Positions 8,254-17,606 are shown, counted from the first letter of the stretch. The stretch is 22,508 nucleotides of DNA from Pseudomonadota bacterium (GCA_023441105.1 JAEZQX010000587.1:1-22508), one strand, 5' to 3'. Made by a program: numbers and translations. The notes: generated from the sequence alone by a model not told the origin.

Positions 8254-8579
8254 GAAACGTCCGCTACGTCGCGGCCTGGTTGGCGCTCGCCGGGCTGTTC
8301 CTGCGCGAGCTGGTCATGTCGGTGAAGGAAGTGGTGCTGACGGTGCTGCGACCGGGGCGGGCGTCGTGCAGCGGCATCGTCGGCATTCCGCTCGAGGTTC
8401 GCAGCGAGGCCGGCGTCGCCTTATTGGCCAACATGATCACGTTGACCCCCGGGACCACCAGCCTGCACGTGTCCGAGGACCGCAAGACTCTGTTCGTCCA
8501 CGTGATGAACCTGGGGGAGGACACCGTCGCGCAGATCAAGCACGGATTCGAGCAGCGCGTCAGGGAGGTGCTGCCTTGA
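8250..8579 (+). CDS. mnhE: Na+(cation)/H+ antiporter subunit E (MrpE/MnhE), short form
   Basis: This accessory membrane subunit of the Mrp complex is recognised by MITLTPGTTSLHV at residues 61-73 and the following FVHVMN. I place the start at ATG 8250, overlapping the mnhD stop, with AAGGAG at 8236-8241 eight bases upstream. The frame is open further back but there lies inside mnhD. The 109-residue product is shorter than the roughly 160-residue MrpE of Bacillus and lacks part of the N-terminal hydrophobic region, keeping one clear helix (about 5-24). A short form is plausible because start, overlap and domain all agree. Confidence 0.92.
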   Translation: MRNVRYVAAWLALAGLFLRELVMSVKEVVLTVLRPGRASCSGIVGIPLEVRSEAGVALLANMITLTPGTTSLHVSEDRKTLFVHVMNLGEDTVAQIKHGFEQRVREVLP

Positions 8580-8610
8580 TTCCGGTGTCGACTCCAAAGG
8601 AGGAATGAAC

Positions 8611-8907
8611 ATGGAAGCCTCTTCGGTACTCGAAATCGCCACCGTCATGGGCACGCTGCTGCTGGTCGCGGCCATGGTCCTGGCGGGCTTGCGCATCGTC
8701 CGGGGCCCGCATGTGGCGGATCGGGTCGTGGCACTCGACATGCTGTCCCTGCTGGGCGTGGCGGCCGCAGCGTTGGCGGCCGTCGCAGCGGACTCGATGG
8801 CCTTCGTCGATGTCGCGCTTGGCGTCGCCCTGGTCGGATTCCTGGCCACCGTTGCATTCGCCGCCTTCATCGAGCGCGGCTCCGTTCGCGAGGGGGATCG
8901 ATCGTGA
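8611..8907 (+). CDS. mnhF: Na+(cation)/H+ antiporter subunit F (MrpF/MnhF)
   Basis: This small three-helix subunit of the Mrp complex carries the signature RGPHVADRVVALD at residues 31-43. Two ATGs are possible, at 8605 and 8611. GGAGG at 8599-8603 is seven bases from the second and only one from the first, so 8611 is chosen. That gives 98 residues, close to the family length of about 94. Helices lie near 8-29, 41-60 and 66-86, followed by a short charged tail. The gene follows mnhE after a 31-base gap and overlaps mnhG by four bases. Confidence 0.94.
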   Translation: MEASSVLEIATVMGTLLLVAAMVLAGLRIVRGPHVADRVVALDMLSLLGVAAAALAAVAADSMAFVDVALGVALVGFLATVAFAAFIERGSVREGDRS

Positions 8908-9785
8908 ACGCCGCGATGTCCTGGCTGAGCGCGCTGTTCCTGGTGGGCGGCGCCACCTTGTGCCTGCTGGCAGCGGCCGGCGTGCTGCGGCTGCCTGACT
9001 TCTTCATGCGTATGCATGCCGCAACCAAGGCCGGCGTCGTTGGCTGCGGGCTGGTGCTGATCGGCGCCGGTTTCGCAGACGGGACCGCCGCAACCTGGCT
9101 GAAGGTCGGCATCGCGGTGCTGTTCCTGTTGCTCACCACTCCGATCGCCGGCCACCTGCTTGGGAGGGCCGCCTATGTCGGCGGCGCGCCGCTGTGGCAG
9201 GGCACCACGATCGACGACCTGCGGTCGGTGCTGCCACGGGGCCGCTTCGAGGGCGACGACCGGGCCGCGGGCCGGCGCGAGGCGAGACAGGCGAGCGGCG
9301 ACTGCATCATCCTCGCGCTTGCCAAGGGACCTCACATGGACGCCGCCATCGCGCAGGCGATCGCGCTCGCCCGCAAGGCGGACGTCGAGTTGTGCGGCAT
9401 CGCGATCATCGACGTGCCCCGCCTGTGCAACGTCGGCCCGGTGCCCATCGGCGCGGGCTGGCACGCCCAGCAGATGCGCGAGCGCCGGATCCGCCTGGCT
9501 CGCCAGGCGGCGGCGGATGTCATCGAACGGTTCGAGGCGAAGGTGCAGGCCGCCGGCGTCCGCTGGGCCGTGCGCTTGGAAGAGGGCCGACCCGCCCGGA
9601 TCCTTGCGGATCTCGCGGGGTCGGGCGGCAGGCTTGCCGTCGCGCCCGTCGGCTGGTTCGACCAGGGCGTGCTGGAGCTCGAAGTCGACGTGAGGCGCCG
9701 GTTGCGCTGGGCCGGCCTGCGCAGGGATATCCTGGTGCTGGGTGCCGCACCTGATAACTTAGCGGACCGAGCCATGCCGATGTAG
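8904..9785 (+). CDS. mnhG: Na+(cation)/H+ antiporter subunit G fused to a UspA-like domain
   Basis: The N-terminal 95 residues are a standard MrpG subunit: three hydrophobic helices and the signature GVLRLPDFFMRMHAATKAG at 26-44. The protein then continues to 293 residues, more than twice the usual 110-130. Residues about 131-280 form alternating strand- and helix-like segments typical of universal stress proteins: DCIILALAKGPHMDAAIAQA, VELCGIAIIDVP, a long helix around 187-215, WAVRLEEGRPARILADLA and a final RRDILVLGAA. The ATP-binding glycine pattern (G-x2-G-x9-G-S/T) near the end is not recognisable, so it may not bind nucleotide. The start is GTG overlapping the mnhF stop. The tail is probably cytoplasmic. 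A regulatory role for it, possibly linked to the kinase seven bases downstream, is inference. Confidence 0.9.
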   Translation: MNAAMSWLSALFLVGGATLCLLAAAGVLRLPDFFMRMHAATKAGVVGCGLVLIGAGFADGTAATWLKVGIAVLFLLLTTPIAGHLLGRAAYVGGAPLWQGTTIDDLRSVLPRGRFEGDDRAAGRREARQASGDCIILALAKGPHMDAAIAQAIALARKADVELCGIAIIDVPRLCNVGPVPIGAGWHAQQMRERRIRLARQAAADVIERFEAKVQAAGVRWAVRLEEGRPARILADLAGSGGRLAVAPVGWFDQGVLELEVDVRRRLRWAGLRRDILVLGAAPDNLADRAMPM

Positions 9786-9792
9786 CTTGCCG

Positions 9793-11284
9793 ATGCTCTT
9801 GTGGTTCAGCCGCCTGCCTCTCACGCTCCGTCTGCCATTGCTGGTCGCGGCCATGATCTTCGTGGCGGCCGTTGCCACCACGCAGCTGGCCGTGCAAAGC
9901 ACCTCCGACCAGTTCGAGCGCCAGATCGAGCGGCTCGGCCAAGTGTATCTCGACGGACTGTCAGCCGCTGTCATGCCGGCGGTCGCGGCCGACGACCTGG
10001 CGGCGATGACCGCGATCCTGCAAAGGGCGCTGACGGTTCACGTCGGAATCGAAGATCGCGAGCTGGCGATTCTCGCTGCCGACGGACGTGTGGTTGCCCG
10101 GGCAAGCCGCCTCGCTTCAATCGAGGGAGGCAGGGTCGGCAGCGATGGCGCCTCCGCTACCGCGACCAGCGGCCGCGCGGAGCGGCAGCTCCCGGCCGAG
10201 GTCCTGACGACCGAGGCTGGCACCGCCTTCGACAGCGTCGACCGCAGCGTCTGGATATGGCGCCCGCTTCCGCTGGTCGCTTCCGGCATCGCCCCCGCCA
10301 CCATCATCGCCAACCTCGACATCTCCAGCTTCCTCAGCGAGCGCCAGCAGCTGCGCTGGACGCTTCTGCTGTTCGACCTGGTCCTGAGCGCGACCTGCGC
10401 CGCACTCGGCTTCGTCCTTGCGCGCCAGATCCAGCGGCCGGTGGCCCTGCTCACCGAGCATCTGGCGCTGGCCGGAGCAGACCTGCCGCAGCCGGTCGCA
10501 CAGGAGCTGATCCCGGCCCGCGACCCGCAGACCGCGCGACTCATCAGCGCCTACAACCGGATGGCCGAGAACGCGTCGCAACGCGAGGCCATGATGGGCC
10601 GCCTGGTCGACCAGGAGCGCGAGGCAGTCCTGGGGAGGATGGCGGCCACGCTGGCCCATGAAATCAGGAACCCGCTCGGCGGAATGGCGGCCGCAATCCA
10701 GACGCTGCGAAAGTTCGGCGACCGGGAAGCGGCTCGGAACGAATCCATCGATTTCATCTCCCGCGGCGTGTCCGCGTTGCAGGAGGTGACCGATGCGACC
10801 TTGAAGACACATCGACCGATGGCGACGATGCGCCCGCTGCGTCTTCAGGATCTGCAGGACGTCAGCCTGCTGGTGCAGGCGGATGCCACGCCGCGGAAAG
10901 TCGCGGTCGAGCTCGACATCGACCTCCCGAACGAAGTCGCCGTACCGGCGACTGCCGTTCGCCAGCTGTTGCTCAACCTGCTGCTCAATGCAGTGCGCGC
11001 TACGGCGGCGGGCGGCACCGTCACGCTGCGCGCCGGCCAGCGGGAAGGCGTGCTGCTGCTCGAGGTCATCGACCAGGGGCCCGGCCTGTCTGCCGACGTC
11101 GTCAATGGAATGACCTCCGGTGTTGCGCCGCCCGGCAATCCGGGGCTGGGGGTGGCAGTCATCGTGCGACTGGTCGAACGCCTGCAGGGCCAGATATCCG
11201 TCGTGTCGCGCTCGCAGGGAGGTACGCACATTGCCCTGAGGCTGCCGCTCGTCAGCGCAGCCAGTGCCTCGGAGGAACAGCCAC

Positions 11285-11304
<20 letters not shown>
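9793..11304 (+). CDS. Membrane sensor histidine kinase of the Mrp operon
   Basis: This is a two-component sensor kinase. In ATG numbering (start 9793; a TTG at 9787 is the alternative) the 503 residues show a first membrane helix at about 11-34, a periplasmic region to about 185, and a second helix at about 189-211. A HAMP-like linker follows (RQIQRPVALLTEH), then the phosphoacceptor H-box LAHEIRNPLGG with His289. The ATPase domain has N-box QLLLNLLLNAVRA (Asn399), G1 VIDQGPGLS (Asp427) and GNPGLGVAVIVRLVE. All catalytic boxes look intact. The periplasmic part, with AILAADGRVVARAS, looks like a PAS/Cache-type fold, but the ligand is unknown. It starts seven bases after mnhG and overlaps the activator gene by 20 bases, so it is its obvious partner. 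Sensing sodium, pH or envelope state is inference from the operon. Confidence 0.9.
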
Positions 11305-12622
<1,318 letters not shown>

Positions 12623-12696
12623 ACTTCCCACTGGCCTTCCCCCGATGCCACCCCAAGTCGCCCTGATGCCGCACCGGCGCCGGCGATCGACGCCCG

Positions 12697-13281
12697 TCAG
12701 GCCGTAATGCCCAGGAACTCCGTGCCCACCGCCTGGTACTTGCGGATCACGTCCATGCCGAAGCGTTCGAGCATCATCTTGCTGTCCTCGGGCGCAACCG
12801 CGATGTCGCCGAAATCCTCATCGCTCTTGCCGGTGATCAGCACCAGCAGCAACGCGTCCTGGTCGCTGACGTTGGTGAAATCGCGGCACACCGCCGGCGG
12901 TACGGCAATCATGTCGAAGGGCTTCAGCCGCGTCTCGTGTTCGCCCTCGTCGCCCCAGCGGATGCGGAATTCCCCGGTGAGGCACATGAACGTCTCGTGC
13001 GTCTTGAAGTGGGCATGCAGCAGCGGCTTGTCGCCCGGGGGGCAGCGGGCAATGATCACGCTGAGGCCCTTCTCGCCGGCGATCGCCGGCTTCTGCGCCA
13101 TCGGGCCGCCTTGCGTCTCGGGGGCCATCAGCAGGTACAGCGTCTTGGCCGCCATCAGCTCGTAGGCCTCGCGCGGAATGCCGCTTCCCTCCTGGTAGAG
13201 CGCACTCTGCGGCTGCAGTTCCGAGAAGCGGGCGATCCGGCCCTCCATCTCCTGCGGGGTCACGGTCACGGTCTTCATCAT
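12697..13281 (-). CDS. Cupin-domain protein
   Basis: This is a 194-residue single-domain cupin of unknown function. The start is ATG 13279-13281 with GGAGG eight bases upstream; upstream codons in the frame look noncoding. Cupin motif 1 fits the classic pattern exactly: G83, His89, His91, Glu96 and G103 within GDKPLLHAHFKTHETFMCLTG region residues. Motif 2 (about 121-137, ending FTN) keeps the final Asn137 but has Arg133 where the third metal-binding histidine is expected. The protein could bind metal in an altered site or act as a non-enzymatic binding protein. It lies 76 bases after dctM of the second TRAP operon on the same strand and is probably co-transcribed, suggesting a role with the transported compound. 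Confidence 0.85.
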   Translation of the reverse strand: MMKTVTVTPQEMEGRIARFSELQPQSALYQEGSGIPREAYELMAAKTLYLLMAPETQGGPMAQKPAIAGEKGLSVIIARCPPGDKPLLHAHFKTHETFMCLTGEFRIRWGDEGEHETRLKPFDMIAVPPAVCRDFTNVSDQDALLLVLITGKSDEDFGDIAVAPEDSKMMLERFGMDVIRKYQAVGTEFLGITA

Positions 13282-13357
13282 GTCGATATCCTCCAATATG
13301 GCGAGCGGATCGCCGGTGCCGACGGTCCAGGGGACCGCCCAACCCCGCCCGCGCCGG

Positions 13358-14671
13358 TCATCTGACGAAGACCGTCGCGAGGACGGGGAACACAACCACG
13401 GCAGCTGCCACCAGCAGCATCACCAGGGCAAACGGCAGCGAGCCCATGAAGACGTCGTTCAAGGTGATCGACTTGTCTTCGAGCGATGACTTGACGATGA
13501 ACACCGCCATCCCGAACGGCGGCGTCAGCAGGCCGACCTCGACGACGATCACCGTGATGACGCCGATCCACACGAGATCCGCGCCGAGCAGCTTGAACAC
13601 CGGCAGGAACAGGGGGATCACGATCAGCAGGATCGACGCCGAGTCCATGATGGTGCCGAGAAGCAGCACGATCAGGAGATAGACGGCCAGCAGTGCGGCG
13701 AAGCCCAGCTCCATGGAGGCGATCCAGTCGCCGATCCAGGTCGGCAAGCCGGACACCGTCAGCATCCGCGAGTAGATGTTGGCGGCGATGATCAGCAGGA
13801 TCAGCGACGAGGTCACATGTCCGGTTTCGTTCAGAAGCTTCCACAACCGCTGCCAGGAGAGTCGCCCTTTCGCCAGCGCGATCGCCAGGGCGCCCGCGGC
13901 GCCCACCGCACCCGATTCGGTGGCGGTGAAGATGCCGCCGTACAAGCCGCCGAGCACCAGCACGATCAGCAGCACGATCGGGCCGAGCAGGCGCAGCATC
14001 TGGCCGGCCGTCATCGGCGGCATCGCCAGGGCCTGCTCCACCAGCGCACCGAACGCTGCCGGGTTGCGCCGGGCCCAGAAGAGGATCATCACCGAGTAGG
14101 CGATCGCCAGCAGCAGCCCGGGGATGACGCCGGCAATGAAGAGATCGCCGACCGACGTGTCCGTGAGCAGGCCGTACAGGATGAACAGCACGCTCGGCGG
14201 TATCAGCATGCCGAGCACCGAGCTTCCCGCCACCACGCCCACCGCGAAGCGCCGGTTGTAGCCGTAGCGCAGCATCTCCGGCACGGCGAGCTGGGCGAAG
14301 ACCGTCGCGGAAGCGACGCTCACGCCGGTGATCGCCGCGAAGATGGCATTGGCCGCCACGGTGGCGATGCCGAGCCCTCCCGGCACGCGCCGGAACAGCT
14401 GGTTCGCCACGGCGAAGGAATCCCTGCCCAGGTCGGCGATCATCACCAGCAGGCCCATCAGCACGAAGAGCGGGATCACGCCGAAGACATAGGCCTCGAT
14501 CGAATCAGTCGCCGCGAAAGCCAGCATCGTCCCGGCGATGTCCGGGTTGTCGCGGATCAGCCAGATGCCGACGAAGGAGACCAGGATCATCACCACCGGC
14601 ACGTGCATGCCCGAGTACACGAGCAACACCAGCGCCAGGATGGACCACAGCCCGATCTCGACGCCGCTCAT
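13358..14671 (-). CDS. dctM: TRAP transporter large permease subunit (DctM family), second system
   Basis: This is the main membrane subunit of a second TRAP importer. I place the start at ATG 14669-14671, overlapping the dctQ stop as ATGA. The longer frame upstream reads through dctQ and adds 49 Arg/Ala-rich residues, so it is rejected. The 437-residue protein is fully hydrophobic with DctM landmarks: MHVPVVMILVSFVGIWL near the start, GVSVASATVFAQLAVPEM near 115-130, LGMLIPPSVLFILYGLL, and LTPPFGMAVFIVKS near the C-terminus. The Pro-Pro turns are typical of the two pseudo-repeats. Substrate unknown; the paired binding protein is unusual in its ligand site (see dctP at 15290). Confidence 0.95.
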   Translation of the reverse strand: MSGVEIGLWSILALVLLVYSGMHVPVVMILVSFVGIWLIRDNPDIAGTMLAFAATDSIEAYVFGVIPLFVLMGLLVMIADLGRDSFAVANQLFRRVPGGLGIATVAANAIFAAITGVSVASATVFAQLAVPEMLRYGYNRRFAVGVVAGSSVLGMLIPPSVLFILYGLLTDTSVGDLFIAGVIPGLLLAIAYSVMILFWARRNPAAFGALVEQALAMPPMTAGQMLRLLGPIVLLIVLVLGGLYGGIFTATESGAVGAAGALAIALAKGRLSWQRLWKLLNETGHVTSSLILLIIAANIYSRMLTVSGLPTWIGDWIASMELGFAALLAVYLLIVLLLGTIMDSASILLIVIPLFLPVFKLLGADLVWIGVITVIVVEVGLLTPPFGMAVFIVKSSLEDKSITLNDVFMGSLPFALVMLLVAAAVVVFPVLATVFVR

Positions 14672-15225
14672 CGTTCCGCTGCCTCGCGCCCGGACGCCGG
14701 ACCAGCGCCGGACCCGGCCGGCAAGCCGATGGCACCGCGGGCATGCCGCAGGAACAGCAGCAGGAACTGCACGCACATGGCCGCGCTGCCGACGATCATG
14801 ACGAGCCGCACCGGCCACTTGGGCACCGCGAACACCGCGGGATTGCCGTACATGTCGCCGGAGGCGAGGGCCCGGCTGAGGAACGGGATGGTCGCCTGGA
14901 CGATCACCGCGAAGACCAGTGCACCGATGAGGCAGAAGACCGCCTGCATCGCGTCGTAGGTGCGCGGGGAGCGGCGCTCGACGAACCGCAGCAGGCTGTC
15001 GGCCTGGATCACCCGTCCCATGCGCAAGGTATGGGAGAACTGCAGGAAGACGATGGCCGCAATCGACATGATGACCATCTCGGTCACGCCGGTGAGTGGC
15101 CGTCCGGCCAGTGCGCGCCCGGCGATGTCGAGGTTCACCACCACCATGATGAACGCAATCAGGAGCGTCCCCATCGCGTTGAGCAGCGAAGAGAACAGGC
15201 CGAACCAGCGGTCGAACCGGCTCAT
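14668..15225 (-). CDS. dctQ: TRAP transporter small permease subunit (DctQ family), second system
   Basis: This is the four-helix partner of DctM. The frame is open to an ATG at 15267, but the first 14 residues (MRGGGTPRPPVPGP) look unlike the family, so I prefer the ATG at 15223-15225 (MSRFDRWFGLFSSLLNAMG). Neither has a strong ribosome-binding site. The 185-residue product has helices near 10-34, 46-64, 87-108 and 131-152, with the family-like NLDIAGRALAGRPLTGVTE after the first. A polar Gly/Ala tail follows the last helix. It overlaps dctM by four bases and lies 64 bases after dctP (22 if the longer start is used). Confidence 0.88.
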   Translation of the reverse strand: MSRFDRWFGLFSSLLNAMGTLLIAFIMVVVNLDIAGRALAGRPLTGVTEMVIMSIAAIVFLQFSHTLRMGRVIQADSLLRFVERRSPRTYDAMQAVFCLIGALVFAVIVQATIPFLSRALASGDMYGNPAVFAVPKWPVRLVMIVGSAAMCVQFLLLFLRHARGAIGLPAGSGAGPASGREAAER

Positions 15226-15289
15226 CGGTCCCGGCACCGGAGGGCGCGGCGTTCCGCCGCCGCGCATCGCCGAGGACCGATCAGCGGGA

Positions 15290-16360
15290 TCACCATTTCG
15301 ACCAGTCGCGCGGCAGCTCCACCCCGGCTTTCTTCAGGTTCTCGGTGTAGGCCTTCAGCACTTCCTTGGCCGGCAAGCCCTTGGCTTCCAGCGGCTCGGC
15401 CCACTTCTGCGCGATGTTCGGCAAGCTGTTGGCCCAGCGTGTCCGCTGCTCGGGGGTGAATTCGGTGATGGTGGCGCCGCCCTTCTTCATCGCCTCGAAG
15501 GCGGCAGCCGTATCGCGCTCCACGCGCGTGATCACGGCTTCCTGGAGATCGTCGGCCGCCGCAGCCAGTGCGTTGCGCACCTCGGCGGGCAGCTTGTCCC
15601 AGCGCGACTTGTTCACCACGATGTCGAACGCGTTGATGGCGCCGAAGCCGGTGCGCACGATGTTGGGCGCCACTTCATGCATCTTGCCGCCGATCGACAG
15701 CATGCCGGAGTTGATCGCCGCAGTGAAGACGCCGGTCTTGATGTCGTTGTAGGCGGTGCCCATCGTGCCCGACACCGGGATGGCGCCGGTGCCTTCGAGC
15801 CAGGGCAGGTTCGCCGCCGCCGCCGCGATCTTCATTCCCTTGAGGTCGGCGACGTCCTTGATCGGATCGCGCGAGACGATCAGGTAGCTGTCGAAGGAGA
15901 AGCTGGTGAGGTAGACGAGATCGAGCGCTTCCCAGGCCTTCTTCATCGCCGGGACGGTCTTCTGCAGCTCGTGCAGGGCCATCGTCGCGATGCGCGGGTC
16001 GGTCGAGCCGAACGGCGCGGCGGAAACGACGTTCTGCAGCGGCAGGCGGACCGGTTCGAAGAGATGCACCACATGCCCGACATCGGCAAGGCCGGTGGAC
16101 ATGGCATCGAGCATGTTGGGCATCGACGCAAGCGAGCCGCCGACGGCGACGTTCCATTTGACCCGGTGCTGCGAACCGGCCTTCTCCAGCTCCTTGTTGA
16201 CCTGCGGCAGGAAGCGATTGACCTCCTCGTCGGTCCAGGCGAAGGTGGCGGGATAGCCGGATGCAAAGGTCAACTGGTGAGTCTGGACCTTCTGTGCCTG
16301 GGCAAGCCCCGCGAACACGGTGATGCCGAAGGCAAGGGTCCATCTCGCTGCTCGTTTCAT
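15290..16360 (-). CDS. dctP: TRAP transporter periplasmic binding protein, atypical ligand site
   Basis: This is the exported substrate-binding protein of the second TRAP system. The start is ATG 16358-16360, preceded by AGGGG at good spacing. The 356 residues begin with a clean signal peptide (MKRAARWTLAFGITVFAGLA, cleavage near QAQ at 21-23). The fold pattern is DctP-like: LTFASGYPATFAWTD, VGHVVHLFEP and the DLKGMKI strand at 172-178. In most members an arginine follows that strand and pairs with a substrate carboxylate. Here the segment is AAAAANLPWLEG (179-190), with no arginine. The ligand may therefore not be a simple carboxylate, or may be held by another residue. It is the first gene of the dctP-dctQ-dctM-cupin operon and divergent from a LysR regulator. 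Confidence 0.88.
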   Translation of the reverse strand: MKRAARWTLAFGITVFAGLAQAQKVQTHQLTFASGYPATFAWTDEEVNRFLPQVNKELEKAGSQHRVKWNVAVGGSLASMPNMLDAMSTGLADVGHVVHLFEPVRLPLQNVVSAAPFGSTDPRIATMALHELQKTVPAMKKAWEALDLVYLTSFSFDSYLIVSRDPIKDVADLKGMKIAAAAANLPWLEGTGAIPVSGTMGTAYNDIKTGVFTAAINSGMLSIGGKMHEVAPNIVRTGFGAINAFDIVVNKSRWDKLPAEVRNALAAAADDLQEAVITRVERDTAAAFEAMKKGGATITEFTPEQRTRWANSLPNIAQKWAEPLEAKGLPAKEVLKAYTENLKKAGVELPRDWSKW

Positions 16361-16444
16361 GTCGTCCCCTCTCGTGGTACCGATCGCGCTCGGGATCCGT
16401 CCCGGCCGTCCTGTGGCCGTGGCACCGGCGCTTGCCAGCCGGCT

Positions 16445-16474
16445 ATTAGAACCGCGGCTCTTGCCGTGGCACAA
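16445..16474 (-). promoter_or_regulatory. Candidate sigma-70 promoter of the second TRAP operon
   Basis: On the minus strand a -35-like TTGTGC (16469-16474) and a -10 TCTAAT (16445-16450) are separated by 18 bases. The -10 matches consensus at five of six positions, the -35 at only three. The start would lie near 16438, leaving a leader of about 77 bases. A weak -35 next to a LysR-type site is typical of activator-dependent promoters. Confidence 0.4.
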
Positions 16475-16487
16475 TCATCGCGCGCCT

Positions 16488-16507
16488 ATGAACCCATAGA
16501 CGTTCAT
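16488..16507. promoter_or_regulatory. Inverted repeat ATGAAC-N8-GTTCAT, candidate LysR-regulator site
   Basis: Perfect six-base arms lie at 16488-16493 and 16502-16507. A second overlapping repeat, CTATG-AACC-CATAG, spans 16486-16499. The centre is about 60 bases before the predicted dctP start, close to the -65 position usual for LysR-type activators, and upstream of the divergent regulator gene, where autoregulation is common. Confidence 0.45.
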
Positions 16508-16563
16508 GATGTTGCTTCGCAATAGGACGAAGGCTGCCAGGCAAAACCATTCCATCCGAATCG

Positions 16564-17487
16564 TTGCGGCGACAGGTCAGCCTGCAGCTGCTGGCCTGCC
16601 TCGATGCCCTGATCTCGGAACGCTCGGTCACCCGCGCGGCGCAGCGCGTCGGCGTCAGCCAGCCGAGCATGAGCAACACCCTGGCGCGACTGCGCAGGCT
16701 GACCAACGACGCCCTGCTGGTGCGCACGTCCCGCGGCATGGAGATCACGCCGAGGGCGCGCCAACTGGCCGAAGCCCTGCGGCGCGGGCTGCTGGCACTC
16801 GACGAAGTCTTCGCCGAGGCCGGCCCGTTCGACCCCGCCGGCGCATCGGGGCGCATCACCGTCGCTGCCGCCGATTTCGTCGGCATGATGCTCCTGCCGC
16901 ATGCGACGCGAGCGGTGCAAGCCGGGTCGCCCGAGGTCGAGATCGACCTGCGCCTGCCCGATCCGGCGCGCGCCAGCCAATGGCTGGCCGACGGGGAATG
17001 CGACCTGGCCGTCGGCTTCCTGCCGACGCTGTCGCCGGAGTTGCGCGTCTCGACGCTGTTCATCGAACCGCTCGTCTGCCTCGTGTCGGCGCAGCGTCGG
17101 ATCGTCGACGGCCGTTTCTCCTACGATGACTACATGGCTGCCAAGCACCTCGTCTTCGGCTCGCCCTTCTCCTCCACCTCGACGCTCGAGACGGCCATCG
17201 ACGCCAGCCTGGTGCCGACCGGAGACCGGCGCATGACCGGCATGAAGGTGGCATCGATCGTGGTCGCTCCGTACATCGTCGCCCAGACCAACCTCGTCGC
17301 GACCCTGCCGCGGCGCCTGGCCATGCATTACGCCGGCTTCCTGCCCTTGCAGGTGCTGCCGGCCCCGATCCCGCTTGCCGAGGTCGCCATCTCGATGGTC
17401 TGGCACGACCGCACGCATCGCCTCGGCCTGCACGACTGGTTCCGCAACGTGCTGCGCCAGGCCGCGGCGGACCTGCCTGCCGCCTGA
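16564..17487 (+). CDS. LysR-family transcriptional regulator (NodD/NahR-like branch)
   Basis: This is a DNA-binding regulator that usually responds to a small metabolite and controls the divergent operon. The 307-residue protein has an N-terminal winged helix-turn-helix (residues about 5-62; ERSVTRAAQRVGVSQPSMSN is the recognition region) and a linker helix. The effector-binding domain begins near residue 95 (GRITVAAADFVGMML). The C-terminal MVWHDRTHRLGLHDWFRN resembles the NodD/NahR/LinR branch, which often senses aromatic compounds. The only suitable start is TTG at 16564; the frame upstream to a TGA at 16507 holds no ATG or GTG, and no strong ribosome site is visible. Control of the second TRAP operon and perhaps the downstream hydrolase is inferred from position. 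Confidence 0.92.
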   Translation: MRRQVSLQLLACLDALISERSVTRAAQRVGVSQPSMSNTLARLRRLTNDALLVRTSRGMEITPRARQLAEALRRGLLALDEVFAEAGPFDPAGASGRITVAAADFVGMMLLPHATRAVQAGSPEVEIDLRLPDPARASQWLADGECDLAVGFLPTLSPELRVSTLFIEPLVCLVSAQRRIVDGRFSYDDYMAAKHLVFGSPFSSTSTLETAIDASLVPTGDRRMTGMKVASIVVAPYIVAQTNLVATLPRRLAMHYAGFLPLQVLPAPIPLAEVAISMVWHDRTHRLGLHDWFRNVLRQAAADLPAA

Positions 17488-17522
17488 AGCGAGGCGCCCG
17501 CATAGCCGCGCAGGGATGCAGG

Positions 17523-17540
17523 CATCATCGCCCGATGATG
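17523..17540. promoter_or_regulatory. Perfect inverted repeat CATCATCG-CC-CGATGATG
   Basis: Eight-base perfect arms (17523-17530, 17533-17540) flank two bases in the 119-base gap between the LysR gene and the hydrolase. There is no T-tract after it and the loop is too short for a good hairpin, so an operator for the hydrolase gene is more likely than a terminator. The binding protein is unknown. Confidence 0.35.
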
Positions 17541-17606
17541 GTCGGAAGCCGCCACACCTGATTCAATCCCCAGGCAACCAGACCGACGTTCGGAGACAGC
17601 GACAGC

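Noticed and set aside
12623..12696. A terminator between the activator gene and the cupin gene
   Set aside because: Only a loop-less palindrome CCGGCGCCGG (12674-12683) is present, with no T-run and no proper stem-loop.
16467..16483. A second sigma-54-like element, TGGCAC followed by TCGC with GG-N10-GC, before the LysR gene
   Set aside because: The -24 half is perfect but the -12 half is not, there are no paired upstream sites, and GG-N10-GC is frequent in GC-rich DNA. It also shows how often such hits arise, which is why the mnhA call rests on the whole architecture.
16488..16507. ATGAAC-N8-GTTCAT as a further binding site for the Mrp activator
   Set aside because: The half-sites are in the opposite orientation and the spacing differs from GTTCA-N6-TGAAC; a LysR site fits the location better.
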